64,000 bases of DNA from the NCBI RefSeq assembly GCF_042219855.1, contig NZ_JBHJHP010000004.1, positions 481,212 to 545,211 of the forward strand. Reading direction: 5' to 3'. The notes beneath the pieces are model-generated. The model saw only the letters and a list, made by a program, of their open reading frames with translations, did no database searches and was not told the origin of the DNA. Each line of letters begins with the position of its first letter. Position 1 is the first letter of the stretch. Made by a program: the position numbers and the translations under genes. Source of the stretch: JBHJHP01 sp042219855. GTDB lineage: Bacteria; Bacteroidota; Bacteroidia; Bacteroidales; UBA5342. Shown here piece by piece: positions 25,876-34,625 of this stretch.

Positions 25876-28146
25876 ATGAGAACCCTTTCCTTGATAGTAC
25901 TACTCTCACTTTTTTCGCTTTGCAGTACGGCACAGATAAGCCACGGCGGAAAACCGGTGGGAATATCTGCTATCGGGATGAAAAGTTTGTCGTTTGATCT
26001 GGTTAAAATGCCTGAAGTCAGGGCCTCGCTTAAATCGCAACAATTTGACGCAGAACAGATTCATTATAAGACACTGAAATTTGCACAGAGTTTCCCTGTC
26101 GACCTTACACCGGAAAACTCAGGTATCTGGAATACACTGAGTGACGGATCAAAAGTATGGCGTTTGCTGATAACATCAGAAGGGGCAAAGTCAATTAATG
26201 TTATATTCAGCCGTTTTCATATTCCTGATGGCGCCAGGTTATTCCTCTATAATCCAGATATGACAAGCGTTCTCGGAAGCTTTACTTCAGAAAATAATAA
26301 AGAAAGCGGTATCCTGCCGGTTATGCCACTGGATGGAGATCAGTTAATAATTGAATATATTGAACCGGCTGATGTGGACTTTTCAGGAGAACTTAAGATC
26401 GGATCAATAAATCATGATTACCTGGGAGTGAACAATATTCTTAAAGATATACCTATCGGAAATTTTGGAAGCAGTCAGAGTTGTGAGGTAAACCTGAGCT
26501 GTGAAGATGGTTGGGATTTGCAGTCACAGAGTGTTTTAAAGATGATTATTGATGGTAATGAATTGTGTTCCGGTACCCTTGTTAACAATACTGCAGAGGA
26601 TGGAACTCCTTTGGTTTTAACTGCGGCCCACTGTTATACAGATCATGGTTTCAGTGCATACGGAACTATATTTATATTTAATTACCAGGTTCCCGGCTGT
26701 CATAATAATATTGAAGGGAGTCGCGAGCAGACGGTTGCCGGTGGTTATATGAGGGCCTATTCCGAACAGGAAGAGTTTAAAAATTCTGATTATGCGCTTG
26801 TTGAGATGAGTGTTGTTCCTCCGGCTGCCTACAGGCCCTATTACAGTGGTTGGGATGCAACAGTAACAGAAGAAAGTGACGTGGTAGCGATTCACCATCC
26901 CAATGGTGATGTCAAAAAAATATCACACGATGAAGGTGCCGTGGAAATTACTTCATTAATTGTAAATGATTACTATTATAAAACGTATTCGCATTGGTGG
27001 ATTAAGGACTGGGAGTCCGGTGTGACAGAGGGTGGTTCTTCCGGTTGTCCGCTTTTTAACAAGGAGGGCTATATTATTGGTGCTTTAAGTGCCGGACAGG
27101 CCAGTTGCAGCAATAAGATCAATGATTTCTTTTACTGCCTGAATAAAGTATGGACGTCGCATTCGGATCAGACCAAAACATTGAAATACTGGCTTGACCC
27201 GCTTAATACCGGGACATTAAAACTGGACGGTTTTGTGCCCGAAGAACTTGATAATGTTGAGCGTCTGAGTAATATTGGTTATGGTGAGGATATTACAACG
27301 GTTAGTCTTGGCAGCGATGGTTATCTGGGCGGTTTTAATAAGGCAGGAATAACACAGTATGCCGAGCATTTTCAGTTAGATGAAGATTACGAAGGTAAAG
27401 TTCTTGGTTTGTATTTTGTGCCTCAGCTGGGGTCGGCATCTTCGGCTTCCAGCATAAATTTCAAAGTCTGGGAGGGGGGTACCCAGCCCGGTAACGAGCT
27501 CTGGAGTAAACAAATTTACATTAAGGAATGGCTCAGGACACAGAAAATTGATGGATCAAACAGTAAGTTTGGCGATACCGGCGGATATTATACCAAGGCC
27601 TATTATTATGATAAAGAGAATTTTATAGAAATATCGGATGATGTTGATGCAGGTAACGATTTCTATGTAGGGTACGAAATTGTGTCTAATGGTCCTGTCG
27701 ATACGTTTGCATTGTACCAGGTTCAGGACAGGGGTACGGGTGGTGAAAATACGGCCTGGTTTTACAAGGATAATGCCTGGAATACCTTTCCTAATTATTC
27801 ATCTTCTCCGGTGAATACAAGCATGTACATGGATGCTGTGGTTCAGGTTTTTAAAAATGCCAGCGATACATTTATTCCCACACAGGATAAAAAGATTGTC
27901 CGGTTTATTGAACCATCGCCTGCCATAGGTGAATCTTTTACGTTACATTTTTCTGAGCCTTTGTCAGATGATGCGGTTTTGTATGTATTTAGCCTGAATG
28001 GGGTGGTGATTGATAAAAAAGACATGTATGCCGGCTCTGTTTCATATAGAGAGACATTTAAATCATTGTCCAGTGGTGTTTATTTTTTAAAGGTTGTATA
28101 TCTGAACAGAACCGAAGTTTACCGGGTTGTTAATCTGGCTTATTAA
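25876..28146 (+). CDS. Secreted trypsin-like serine endopeptidase with T9SS type A sorting domain
   Basis: 756 residues: signal peptide (1 to about 19), a propeptide-like N-terminal region to about 200, a chymotrypsin-fold protease domain resembling lysyl endopeptidase, a beta-sandwich region (about 415-655), and a C-terminal secretion-sorting domain. The catalytic triad is visible: H252 (LTAAHC), D305 (NSDYALVEM) and S389 (TEGGSSGCP). The C-terminus ends in VFSLNGVVID and a GVYFLKVVY turn, as in type A T9SS substrates, although the usual YPNP start is replaced by EPSPAIGE. The protein should cross the outer membrane and act outside the cell. The exact cleavage specificity is not certain. Confidence 0.88.
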   Translation: MRTLSLIVLLSLFSLCSTAQISHGGKPVGISAIGMKSLSFDLVKMPEVRASLKSQQFDAEQIHYKTLKFAQSFPVDLTPENSGIWNTLSDGSKVWRLLITSEGAKSINVIFSRFHIPDGARLFLYNPDMTSVLGSFTSENNKESGILPVMPLDGDQLIIEYIEPADVDFSGELKIGSINHDYLGVNNILKDIPIGNFGSSQSCEVNLSCEDGWDLQSQSVLKMIIDGNELCSGTLVNNTAEDGTPLVLTAAHCYTDHGFSAYGTIFIFNYQVPGCHNNIEGSREQTVAGGYMRAYSEQEEFKNSDYALVEMSVVPPAAYRPYYSGWDATVTEESDVVAIHHPNGDVKKISHDEGAVEITSLIVNDYYYKTYSHWWIKDWESGVTEGGSSGCPLFNKEGYIIGALSAGQASCSNKINDFFYCLNKVWTSHSDQTKTLKYWLDPLNTGTLKLDGFVPEELDNVERLSNIGYGEDITTVSLGSDGYLGGFNKAGITQYAEHFQLDEDYEGKVLGLYFVPQLGSASSASSINFKVWEGGTQPGNELWSKQIYIKEWLRTQKIDGSNSKFGDTGGYYTKAYYYDKENFIEISDDVDAGNDFYVGYEIVSNGPVDTFALYQVQDRGTGGENTAWFYKDNAWNTFPNYSSSPVNTSMYMDAVVQVFKNASDTFIPTQDKKIVRFIEPSPAIGESFTLHFSEPLSDDAVLYVFSLNGVVIDKKDMYAGSVSYRETFKSLSSGVYFLKVVYLNRTEVYRVVNLAY

Positions 28147-28155
28147 TAAAGGTAA

Positions 28156-28183
28156 GACACGAGACTTAAGTCACAAGACTTAA
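28156..28183 (+). repeat. Two 14-bp tandem repeat units after the protease gene
   Basis: GACACGAGACTTAA (28156-28169) and GTCACAAGACTTAA (28170-28183), 12 of 14 identical, followed by a further partial unit (AACACAATACACA). The layout mirrors the doublet after upp at 9461-9488. Confidence 0.7.
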
Positions 28184-28264
28184 AACACAATACACAGGAA
28201 TTCGCAGTTAAAATTCCCTGAAATAAGTTTTGATATTTGATATTTGCATCTGGAATCTTATGGA

Positions 28265-29497
28265 TCAGTGAAAGAAAAGATATGCCAGTAGAATTGATGC
28301 AATAATACCAACCACATCGGCAATAAGCCCACAGGTGACAGCATAACGCGTATTTTTAATTCCAACAGAACCAAAATAAACAGCAATAATGTAAAAGGTA
28401 GTGTCGGTAGCTCCCTGAACGGTTGAAGCTACTCTTCCTACAAAAGAATCAGCACCATAAGTTGTCATGGCATCAACCATCATTCCGCGTGCACCACTGC
28501 CACTTAAAGGTTTCATAAAAGCTGTTGGAAGTGCTTCCACAAAGTCTGTATTGATTCCAAGATAATGAAAGCCGGCAGCTATAAACCCAATCAATTCATC
28601 CATAGCTCCCGAAGCCCTGAAAACACCTATAGCTACCAGAATGGCTACCAGGTAAGGGATAATTTTGACAGCAATTTTAAAACCATCTTTTGCTCCATCG
28701 ATGAAAGCATCATAAACATTAATCCTTTTAAATGCTGCCATGCTGATAAACAGAATAATAACCGAAAACAGAATTATATTCGCAGTCAGGCTGGAAACAA
28801 TTTTTATCTGTTCCTCTCCAAGATTCATAAAAAGTATAATCATTCCGGCCACAAGTACAGTAAGTCCGCCGAGGTAGGCCAGGATAACTTTGTTAAACAA
28901 ATTTATTTTCTGGTAAATGGCCACACTGATCAAACCGGCTAATGTGGAGAAAAATGTGGCCAGCAGAATAGGCAGAAAAATGTCTGTGGGGTTCACTGCT
29001 CCCAACTGTGCCCGATAAACCATGACACTGATAGGCAAAATGGTGAGCCCGGATGTATTTAAAACCAGGAACATGATCATCGGATTACTGGCAACCTTTT
29101 TGTTGGGATTGGTTTCCTGCATTTGGTTCATAGCCTGAAGGCCTATTGGGGTGGCTGCATTATCGAGACCAAGCATATTGGCTGCAACATTCATCACGAT
29201 AGAACCATATGCGGGGTGACCTTTCGGAAGATCAGGGAAAATTTTCTGAAAAAACGGACCGATTAATCTGGCAAATCCGTTGATGGCACCTGCTTTTTCT
29301 CCGATTTTCATTAGTCCCATCCACAGGGTAAGAACGCCAGTCAAACCCAGTGAAATGGTGAAACCCGTCTCAGCGCTATCAAAAGTGGCTTTCATCATTT
29401 CAGGAAACACATCAAGATCCCCGAAAAAAATCAGTCTGAAAAGTGCCACTATAAATGCGATGACAAAAAAGGCTATCCAGATGTAGTTTAGTACCAT
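28265..29497 (-). CDS. Fused SpmA/SpmB-like membrane protein (nucleoside recognition Gate domains)
   Basis: 410 residues, polytopic, with two copies of the Gate (nucleoside recognition) fold: the first includes GSIVMNVAANMLGLDNAATPIGLQAM and the second GARGMMVDAMTTYGADSFVGRVASTVQGATDTTFYI. In Bacillus the two halves are separate spore-maturation proteins SpmA and SpmB; the fusion is widespread in non-sporulating Bacteroidota, where its transport role is not established. It lies on the same strand as the uronate operon but after an intrinsic terminator (29552-29581), so it probably has its own transcription. Confidence 0.88.
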   Translation of the reverse strand: MVLNYIWIAFFVIAFIVALFRLIFFGDLDVFPEMMKATFDSAETGFTISLGLTGVLTLWMGLMKIGEKAGAINGFARLIGPFFQKIFPDLPKGHPAYGSIVMNVAANMLGLDNAATPIGLQAMNQMQETNPNKKVASNPMIMFLVLNTSGLTILPISVMVYRAQLGAVNPTDIFLPILLATFFSTLAGLISVAIYQKINLFNKVILAYLGGLTVLVAGMIILFMNLGEEQIKIVSSLTANIILFSVIILFISMAAFKRINVYDAFIDGAKDGFKIAVKIIPYLVAILVAIGVFRASGAMDELIGFIAAGFHYLGINTDFVEALPTAFMKPLSGSGARGMMVDAMTTYGADSFVGRVASTVQGATDTTFYIIAVYFGSVGIKNTRYAVTCGLIADVVGIIASILLAYLFFH

Positions 29498-29551
29498 GTT
29501 ACAGTCTGCGTTTTAGCAAATGTAGCTAAAATCATGTATAATTCATGAGAT

Positions 29552-29581
29552 AAAAAAAGCAATGACCATCATAGCCATTGC
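29552..29581 (-). terminator. Intrinsic terminator after the DUF4861 gene
   Basis: On the minus strand GCAATGGC (29574-29581) pairs with GGTCATTGC (29559-29567) through an 8-bp stem including one G-U pair, followed by seven U residues (29552-29558). It separates the uronate operon from the SpmAB-like gene. Confidence 0.8.
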
Positions 29582-29611
29582 CTTTACCTGTTTAAATCTT
29601 TTTTACTTAAA

Positions 29612-30799
29612 TTATTCAATTGTGACTTCGAGCGGTTTTGTAACCTGCACCGCAAAGTCATTCAAATAATCCTTCCATGCTTGTGTGGAGGCAAACTGCC
29701 TGCTTTCTTTCCAGAAAAATCCACTGTAATAGATTATTTTACCATCAATGGGCTTCAGGTGAACCAGCAAATGACTCTTTTCCGGTTGATTCACAATATA
29801 TTCTTCATATCCTGTTACATATTTGGGATCGACCACAACAGCAGTATTTAATTCAGAGCCAAAATAATGTTTATCCTCAAAATTAAACCAGCCAACGGTT
29901 GCATCAGCACTGATCTCCTGCTTTTTTTCGTGTAATGTGATCCCAACGGTAATAGCATCTGTACCTTTTACTTCAATTTCAAAACGTGTAAGATTTGAAC
30001 CTTTATCAATGGAGATATATTTTGTTTCGGTAACGGTATCTTCACCGGCTGCATAGGGGGCATAATACAGTTTGAAATCGCCACGGATGATGCCATCTTC
30101 AATCTTATCCCATTTGATATAATTTTTGGCTGCGTACATCTTTCCTGTTTCTTTATCAAAGACCATGGTTCCACCGCATCCACGACTGCTTCCCACATGG
30201 TAATTGTCGAGTCCCTCGCCGGTATCTTCATGGTAGGTTCCCCCCTGTGAAGGCTTTTTATACCATTTATTAATAATAGGGTAGTCCACCTTTTTCAGCC
30301 AGCAGTCCACGCCGCTTGACAGTGTTCCTCCCGGATCACCAGCTTCCGTTAGTCGCTGGGCCTCAGGACCATAAACCCTGAATGCAACCCGATCGTTTTC
30401 CCATGCATAGTCATCTATCCGTTCAGGCACAAATCTGGAATAACATACAATTTCTTCAACAGGTGCTGCCTCACCCGGTTTTAGATTACGGATAAGCACT
30501 GTGGTTGTTGAATTTGCACCTACTTCCGGCTGAAAGAGAGCAGCGGCTGTGGTGTCAGAATCTTTCCCCTTACTTAGCTGAACCGGATAAACCAAACCGT
30601 TTGAAAGGTTTTCAGCAACGAGTATTCCTGAAAGATCCAGATGATTTGCAAGAAGTGTTTCAACCGGAACCGAAACAACTTCGTGAGATCTTTCAACATC
30701 TGTCGGATTTGTGATCTTCAGCTTTAAACCTGTTTCTTTTGTACATGAAATAACCGACAGAACAAGTATAAAAGTGAAAAATAGATGCTTAATATTCAT
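29612..30799 (-). CDS. DUF4861 family lipoprotein
   Basis: 395 residues. The leader ends in LSVISC (Cys19, lipidation site). The rest matches the DUF4861 family by overall layout: an N-terminal beta domain, then WENDRVAFRVYGP, GVDCWLKKVDYPIINKWY, YHEDTGEGLDNYHVGSSRGCGG and a C-terminal beta-sandwich. The family often accompanies pectin and rhamnogalacturonan loci in Bacteroidota; its biochemical role is not known to me. It starts 18 bp after eda and ends the uronate operon, which supports a role in uronate-containing glycan use, perhaps as an enzyme acting on an oligosaccharide in the periplasm (inference). Confidence 0.82.
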   Translation of the reverse strand: MNIKHLFFTFILVLSVISCTKETGLKLKITNPTDVERSHEVVSVPVETLLANHLDLSGILVAENLSNGLVYPVQLSKGKDSDTTAAALFQPEVGANSTTTVLIRNLKPGEAAPVEEIVCYSRFVPERIDDYAWENDRVAFRVYGPEAQRLTEAGDPGGTLSSGVDCWLKKVDYPIINKWYKKPSQGGTYHEDTGEGLDNYHVGSSRGCGGTMVFDKETGKMYAAKNYIKWDKIEDGIIRGDFKLYYAPYAAGEDTVTETKYISIDKGSNLTRFEIEVKGTDAITVGITLHEKKQEISADATVGWFNFEDKHYFGSELNTAVVVDPKYVTGYEEYIVNQPEKSHLLVHLKPIDGKIIYYSGFFWKESRQFASTQAWKDYLNDFAVQVTKPLEVTIE

Positions 30800-30817
30800 A
30801 GTAGTGATATTATTGTT

Positions 30818-31489
30818 TTACTTTTTCAGGTCCTGAACGACTTGCATTGCAGCTTTTACTTTTGCTGTAACCTCGTCAAATTTTTCATTTTTAATCACAT
30901 CTGAGGGAAAAAGTTTTGATCCCAGACCAACACAGGAAACACCGGCATCAAACCATGCTTTCAGATTCTCAGGATCAGTGGAAACGCCACCAGATGGCAT
31001 GATTTTAGTCCATGGACACGGAGCTTTAATGGCTTTTACAAAGGATGGGCCACCAACTTCGGATCCAGGGAAAATTTTAACAATCTCTACTCCGAGTTCT
31101 TCGGCAAGATTAATTTCGGAGAGCGTTCCGCAGCCTGGCATCCATGCAATTTTTCTGCGATTACATACCTTAGCCATATCAGGATTCAGAGAAGGTGACA
31201 CAATGAAATTAGCACCCAGCTGAATATACAATGATGCTGTTCCCGCATCAACAACTGAACCAACACCCATGATCATTTCCGGGCAGTTTTCGGCGACCCA
31301 TTTATTGACCTCGGCGAATACTTCGTGTGCATAATCACCTCGGTTGGTAAATTCAAAAACACGTGCGCCTCCCTCGTAACAGGCTTTAACCACCTTTTTT
31401 ACAATTTCGGCATTTTTATTATAATACAATGGTACCAACGCTGTATCAACAACGGTATTCAGTACATGCATTCTGTCAAATCTGGCCAT
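30818..31489 (-). CDS. eda: KDPG / 4-hydroxy-2-oxoglutarate aldolase
   Basis: 223 residues from the ATG at 31489. The open frame extends to 31576, but that extra 29-residue hydrophobic stretch is AT-rich intergenic DNA. It splits 2-keto-3-deoxy-6-phosphogluconate to pyruvate and glyceraldehyde-3-phosphate, the last step of KDG breakdown. The Schiff-base lysine is K138 in VEIVKIFPGSEVGG; E46 in VFEFTNRG, the GVGSVVDAG loop and the PSGGV phosphate-binding motif are also present. Follows kdgK after a 244-bp low-complexity gap and precedes the DUF4861 gene by 18 bp. Confidence 0.95.
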   Translation of the reverse strand: MARFDRMHVLNTVVDTALVPLYYNKNAEIVKKVVKACYEGGARVFEFTNRGDYAHEVFAEVNKWVAENCPEMIMGVGSVVDAGTASLYIQLGANFIVSPSLNPDMAKVCNRRKIAWMPGCGTLSEINLAEELGVEIVKIFPGSEVGGPSFVKAIKAPCPWTKIMPSGGVSTDPENLKAWFDAGVSCVGLGSKLFPSDVIKNEKFDEVTAKVKAAMQVVQDLKK

Positions 31490-31733
31490 AATAATCAATT
31501 TTAAAATTAAAAGGTAAAAGGCAAAAACAATCTCATGGATAAAGTAATAAGGTGAAAAGTAAAAAGTCAAAATCATTTTTACAATTTATCTTTATCTTAA
31601 ATATTTGCTTTTGAATTTACCACGATTCTTCCTGATATTTTTTTAATTGTTCTGATTCATCTTGTAAATAACGCACATTTATAAAAATAGAATTTTCGCT
31701 TTTCTTTTAACTTTCTACTTTTAACTTATTCAT
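31490..31733. repeat. Low-complexity gap with complementary A-rich and T-rich arms
   Basis: No gene. Next to eda, 31500-31575 is built from variations on AAAAGGTAAAAGGC and GTGAAAAGTAAAAAGTC. Next to kdgK, 31693-31733 is built from the complementary theme CTTTTCTTTTAACTTTCTACTTTTAACTT. The two arms could pair as an imperfect long hairpin in the kdgK-eda transcript. Confidence 0.5.
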
Positions 31734-32831
31734 TTATCTGTCAACTCTGGCACTGCCACCACCGATAATTTTTTCAACCTCCGACAATGTTGCCATGGTT
31801 GTATCGCCAGGCGTTGTCATAGCTAAAGCGCCATGAGCTGCTCCATATTCCACAGCTTTTGCACCATCGTTGAATTCAAGAAAACCATAGATCAATCCAG
31901 AGGCAAAACTGTCACCTCCACCTACACGATCCAGAATTTCCAGATCTTCACGGTGTTGTGCTTCGTGAATTTTTCCGTCAGCATAACATATTGCTCCCCA
32001 TGAGTTAACTGTAGCAGACTTTACAGTACGTAGCGTGGTTGCGATCACTTTAAAATTGGGAAATTCCCTTACTGCATTTTTTATCATGGATTTGTATCCG
32101 CCCAGATCGAGTTCTTTAAGCTCATCATCATTCCCGGCGACTTCAAGTCCAAGACAGGCCGTAAAATCTTCCTCGTTACCAATCATCACATCCACATATT
32201 TTGCAATCTCCCTGTTCACCTCCTGTGCTTTGGCTTCACCTCCAATTGCTTTCCATAAAGATGGTCTGTAGTTCAGGTCATATGAAACAACAGTGCCGTA
32301 TTTCTTGGCCGTTTTAACTGCTTCAATAACTGTATCCGCTGCTGTTTCTGATAACGCAGCAAATATACCTCCGGTATGAATCCAGCGAACACCTAGAGTT
32401 CCGAAAATGTATTCCCAGTCGATGTCACCTGGCTTTAACTGAGATGCCGCCGTATTGCCTCGGTCGGATACACCTTTTGCTCCACGGATACCAAAGCCTC
32501 TTTCTGTAAAGTTTAAGCCGTTACGGACAGTTCTTCCACAACCATCATACGCCACCCATTTTACAAATTGCGTATCCAGTCCTCCCTGTAGCATGAAATC
32601 TTCGATTAAAGATCCGACTTCATTGTCGGCCAGGGCCGTGATAATAGCAGTGCGTTTCCCAAAACATTTTCTCAGGCCGCGCGAAACATTGTATTCTCCG
32701 CCACCTTCCCAGGCACGAAATTGTCTGGCCGTTCTGATTCTTCCTTCTCCCGGATCAAGTCGTAACATTACCTCGCCCAGAGAAATACAGTCATATGTAC
32801 ATTCTGATGCCGGTTTAACCTGTAAAGTCAT
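31734..32831 (-). CDS. kdgK: 2-dehydro-3-deoxygluconokinase (PfkB sugar kinase)
   Basis: 365 residues of the ribokinase/PfkB family, somewhat longer than the roughly 310 of E. coli KdgK. The N-terminal substrate half has WEGGGEYNVSRGLRKCFG, and the C-terminal signature GGGDSFASGLIYGFLE holds the catalytic base D307 and anion hole. It phosphorylates 2-keto-3-deoxygluconate, the product of KduI/KduD, for cleavage by Eda. Assignment to KDG rather than another sugar rests on the operon context. A 109-bp gap with a strong hairpin separates it from kduD. Confidence 0.92.
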   Translation of the reverse strand: MTLQVKPASECTYDCISLGEVMLRLDPGEGRIRTARQFRAWEGGGEYNVSRGLRKCFGKRTAIITALADNEVGSLIEDFMLQGGLDTQFVKWVAYDGCGRTVRNGLNFTERGFGIRGAKGVSDRGNTAASQLKPGDIDWEYIFGTLGVRWIHTGGIFAALSETAADTVIEAVKTAKKYGTVVSYDLNYRPSLWKAIGGEAKAQEVNREIAKYVDVMIGNEEDFTACLGLEVAGNDDELKELDLGGYKSMIKNAVREFPNFKVIATTLRTVKSATVNSWGAICYADGKIHEAQHREDLEILDRVGGGDSFASGLIYGFLEFNDGAKAVEYGAAHGALAMTTPGDTTMATLSEVEKIIGGGSARVDR

Positions 32832-32880
32832 TTTTAAATTTTTTCGTTTTGATTTCTTAATTGTAAGTCATTCGCAAAGC

Positions 32881-32922
32881 ATACCAACCTGCCGCAGAAA
32901 CAGGTCCAGGGCAGGTTGGTAT
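32881..32922 (-). repeat. Strong hairpin in the kduD-kdgK gap
   Basis: ATACCAACCTGCC (32881-32893) pairs perfectly with GGCAGGTTGGTAT (32910-32922), a 13-bp stem with a 16-base loop. No U tract follows on the operon strand, so it looks like an RNA-processing or stability element, or a dispersed repeat, rather than a terminator. It lies inside the uronate operon. Confidence 0.7.
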
Positions 32923-32940
32923 TTATTTTAAGACCAATGT

Positions 32941-33738
32941 CTAAATGTCATTTTCTCCCTTTACATAACCGAAGTTCGCAAGGATACCTCCATCAACATA
33001 AAGAACATGACCGTTTACAAAATCACTGGCTTTAGATGCAAGGAAGAGAGCGGCGTGGCCAACATCTTCCGGTTCACCCCAGCGACCTGCCGGCGTTCTG
33101 GTCATAACCAGATCGTTGAACGGATGATTGCCTTCACGGATGGCTGCAGTCTGAGAGGTCGCAATATAACCGGGACCAATACCATTGATCTGTACATTGT
33201 ATTTTGCCCACTCACAGGTCATGTTTGAAGTCAGTAGTTTTAAACCACCTTTTGCAGCAGCATAAGCTGAAACAGAGTTACGGCCGTAAACGCTCATCAT
33301 GGAGCACATGTTAATGATTTTTCCAAAACGGCGTTCGATCATTCCCGGAGCAACGCGTTTGGCAACAATGAGTGGTGCCACCAAATCGATATCGATTACC
33401 TGCTGGAAATCTTTAATCGGCATGTCCAGTATCGGAATGCGCTTAATGATACCTGCATTGTTAACCAGGATATCAACCGGACCAACATTCTTTTCTATTT
33501 CTGTGATTCCTTTATCTACATCGTCTTCGCTGGTAACATCAAACTTAAGTGTATATACATCAAGTCCTTCCTTAGCATATTCAGCTTTGCAGGCTTCCAG
33601 TTTTTCTTCGGAAATGTCGTTTACACATATTTTTGCACCGGCTTTACCCAAAGTAGTTGCCACGGCCATACCAATACCGTGTGTGCCACCTGTAATAAGG
33701 GCTACTTTACCGGTTAAATCAAATAATTCCTGAATCAT
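32941..33738 (-). CDS. kduD: KduD-type SDR dehydrogenase (2-deoxy-D-gluconate 3-dehydrogenase / gluconate 5-dehydrogenase-like)
   Basis: 265 residues, classical short-chain dehydrogenase. Cofactor loop TGGTHGIG (16-23), NNAG (93-96), and active-site S146, Y159 and K163 (SAYAAAKGG) are present. In this operon the expected reaction is reduction of 2,5-diketo-3-deoxygluconate to 2-keto-3-deoxygluconate after KduI. Automatic annotation often calls such proteins gluconate 5-dehydrogenase; adjacency to kduI (21 bp), kdgK and eda favours KduD. Substrate is therefore inferred from context. Confidence 0.88.
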   Translation of the reverse strand: MIQELFDLTGKVALITGGTHGIGMAVATTLGKAGAKICVNDISEEKLEACKAEYAKEGLDVYTLKFDVTSEDDVDKGITEIEKNVGPVDILVNNAGIIKRIPILDMPIKDFQQVIDIDLVAPLIVAKRVAPGMIERRFGKIINMCSMMSVYGRNSVSAYAAAKGGLKLLTSNMTCEWAKYNVQINGIGPGYIATSQTAAIREGNHPFNDLVMTRTPAGRWGEPEDVGHAALFLASKASDFVNGHVLYVDGGILANFGYVKGENDI

Positions 33739-33759
33739 CGTTATTTATTTTTTTGGTTC

Positions 33760-34605
33760 TTATCTCAAATCAGAAGGTTGCTGGGTGTCCATATCTCCGT
33801 AATCGAGATTTTCGCCACCCATTCCCCAGATAAACGTGTATTTAGCTGTGCCAGCTCCGGCATGAATGGACCATGTTGGAGAAATAACAGCCTGTTCGTT
33901 GTGCATAAAGATGTGCCGTGTTTCCTGTGGTTGACCCATAAAGTGAACAACTGCCTGATCTTCAGGTACCTCAAAATAGAAATAGGCTTCCATGCGTCTG
34001 CTATGTGTATGTGCAGGCATGGTATTCCAAACGCTACCCTCTTTAAACTCTGTCATACCCATTTGTAACTGGCAGGTATCAACCACGCCGTGTACGATAA
34101 GCTTATTGATTTTCCTTGCGTTAGACGAGTTTAAATCGCCAAGCTCAACAGTGATTGCATCGTCAAGCGTTACCTTTTTATTTGGGTACGATTTGTGCGC
34201 GGGAGCAGAGTTGAAGTACAGTTTAGCCGGTTTGGAAGCATCGGCTGATTCAAATACAACTTTTGTTGTACCCCTTCCCAGATAAAGTGCTTCGCGATAA
34301 TCCAGTTCAATGACTTCATCATCCACGGTTATTTTAGCTTTGCCGCCAATATTAATAATTCCTAATTCACGTCTTTCGAGAAAATAGGTTGCTTTTAAAG
34401 GATCAATAGCATCAAGGCTCAATGATTTGGTAACAGGGTATGCACCACCGACAATAATTCTGTCGTAATCGGTGTAAACCATGTTAATCATGTCCTGTTC
34501 AAAAATTGTCTCTACCAGAAATTCTTTACGCAATCTTTGTGTATCATACAATTTTGCGTCGTTCGGGTGAGACGCGTAACGAATTTCATATTTAATGTGA
34601 CTCAT
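33760..34605 (-). CDS. kduI: 5-dehydro-4-deoxy-D-glucuronate isomerase
   Basis: 281 residues of the KduI cupin family (E. coli 278). It isomerises the keto-sugar that forms spontaneously from unsaturated galacturonate or glucuronate. The zinc ligands are readable: H199 and H201 (MPAHTHSRRMEAYFYF), E206 and H248 (WSIHAGAG). It lies 20 bp after the hexuronate transporter and 21 bp before kduD. Its presence is the best evidence that the operon serves products of uronate lyases and unsaturated-glycan hydrolases such as the GH105 enzymes further along. Confidence 0.97.
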   Translation of the reverse strand: MSHIKYEIRYASHPNDAKLYDTQRLRKEFLVETIFEQDMINMVYTDYDRIIVGGAYPVTKSLSLDAIDPLKATYFLERRELGIINIGGKAKITVDDEVIELDYREALYLGRGTTKVVFESADASKPAKLYFNSAPAHKSYPNKKVTLDDAITVELGDLNSSNARKINKLIVHGVVDTCQLQMGMTEFKEGSVWNTMPAHTHSRRMEAYFYFEVPEDQAVVHFMGQPQETRHIFMHNEQAVISPTWSIHAGAGTAKYTFIWGMGGENLDYGDMDTQQPSDLR

Positions 34606-34625
34606 AATAAAATTTATTTTTGTGT

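Noticed and set aside
28265..29497. Evidence that the organism forms spores
   Set aside because: Fused SpmAB proteins are common in non-sporulating Bacteroidota and no other sporulation gene is seen.
31490..31576. 29-residue hydrophobic extension of the eda frame
   Set aside because: It is translated low-complexity intergenic DNA; family members begin at the ATG at 31489.
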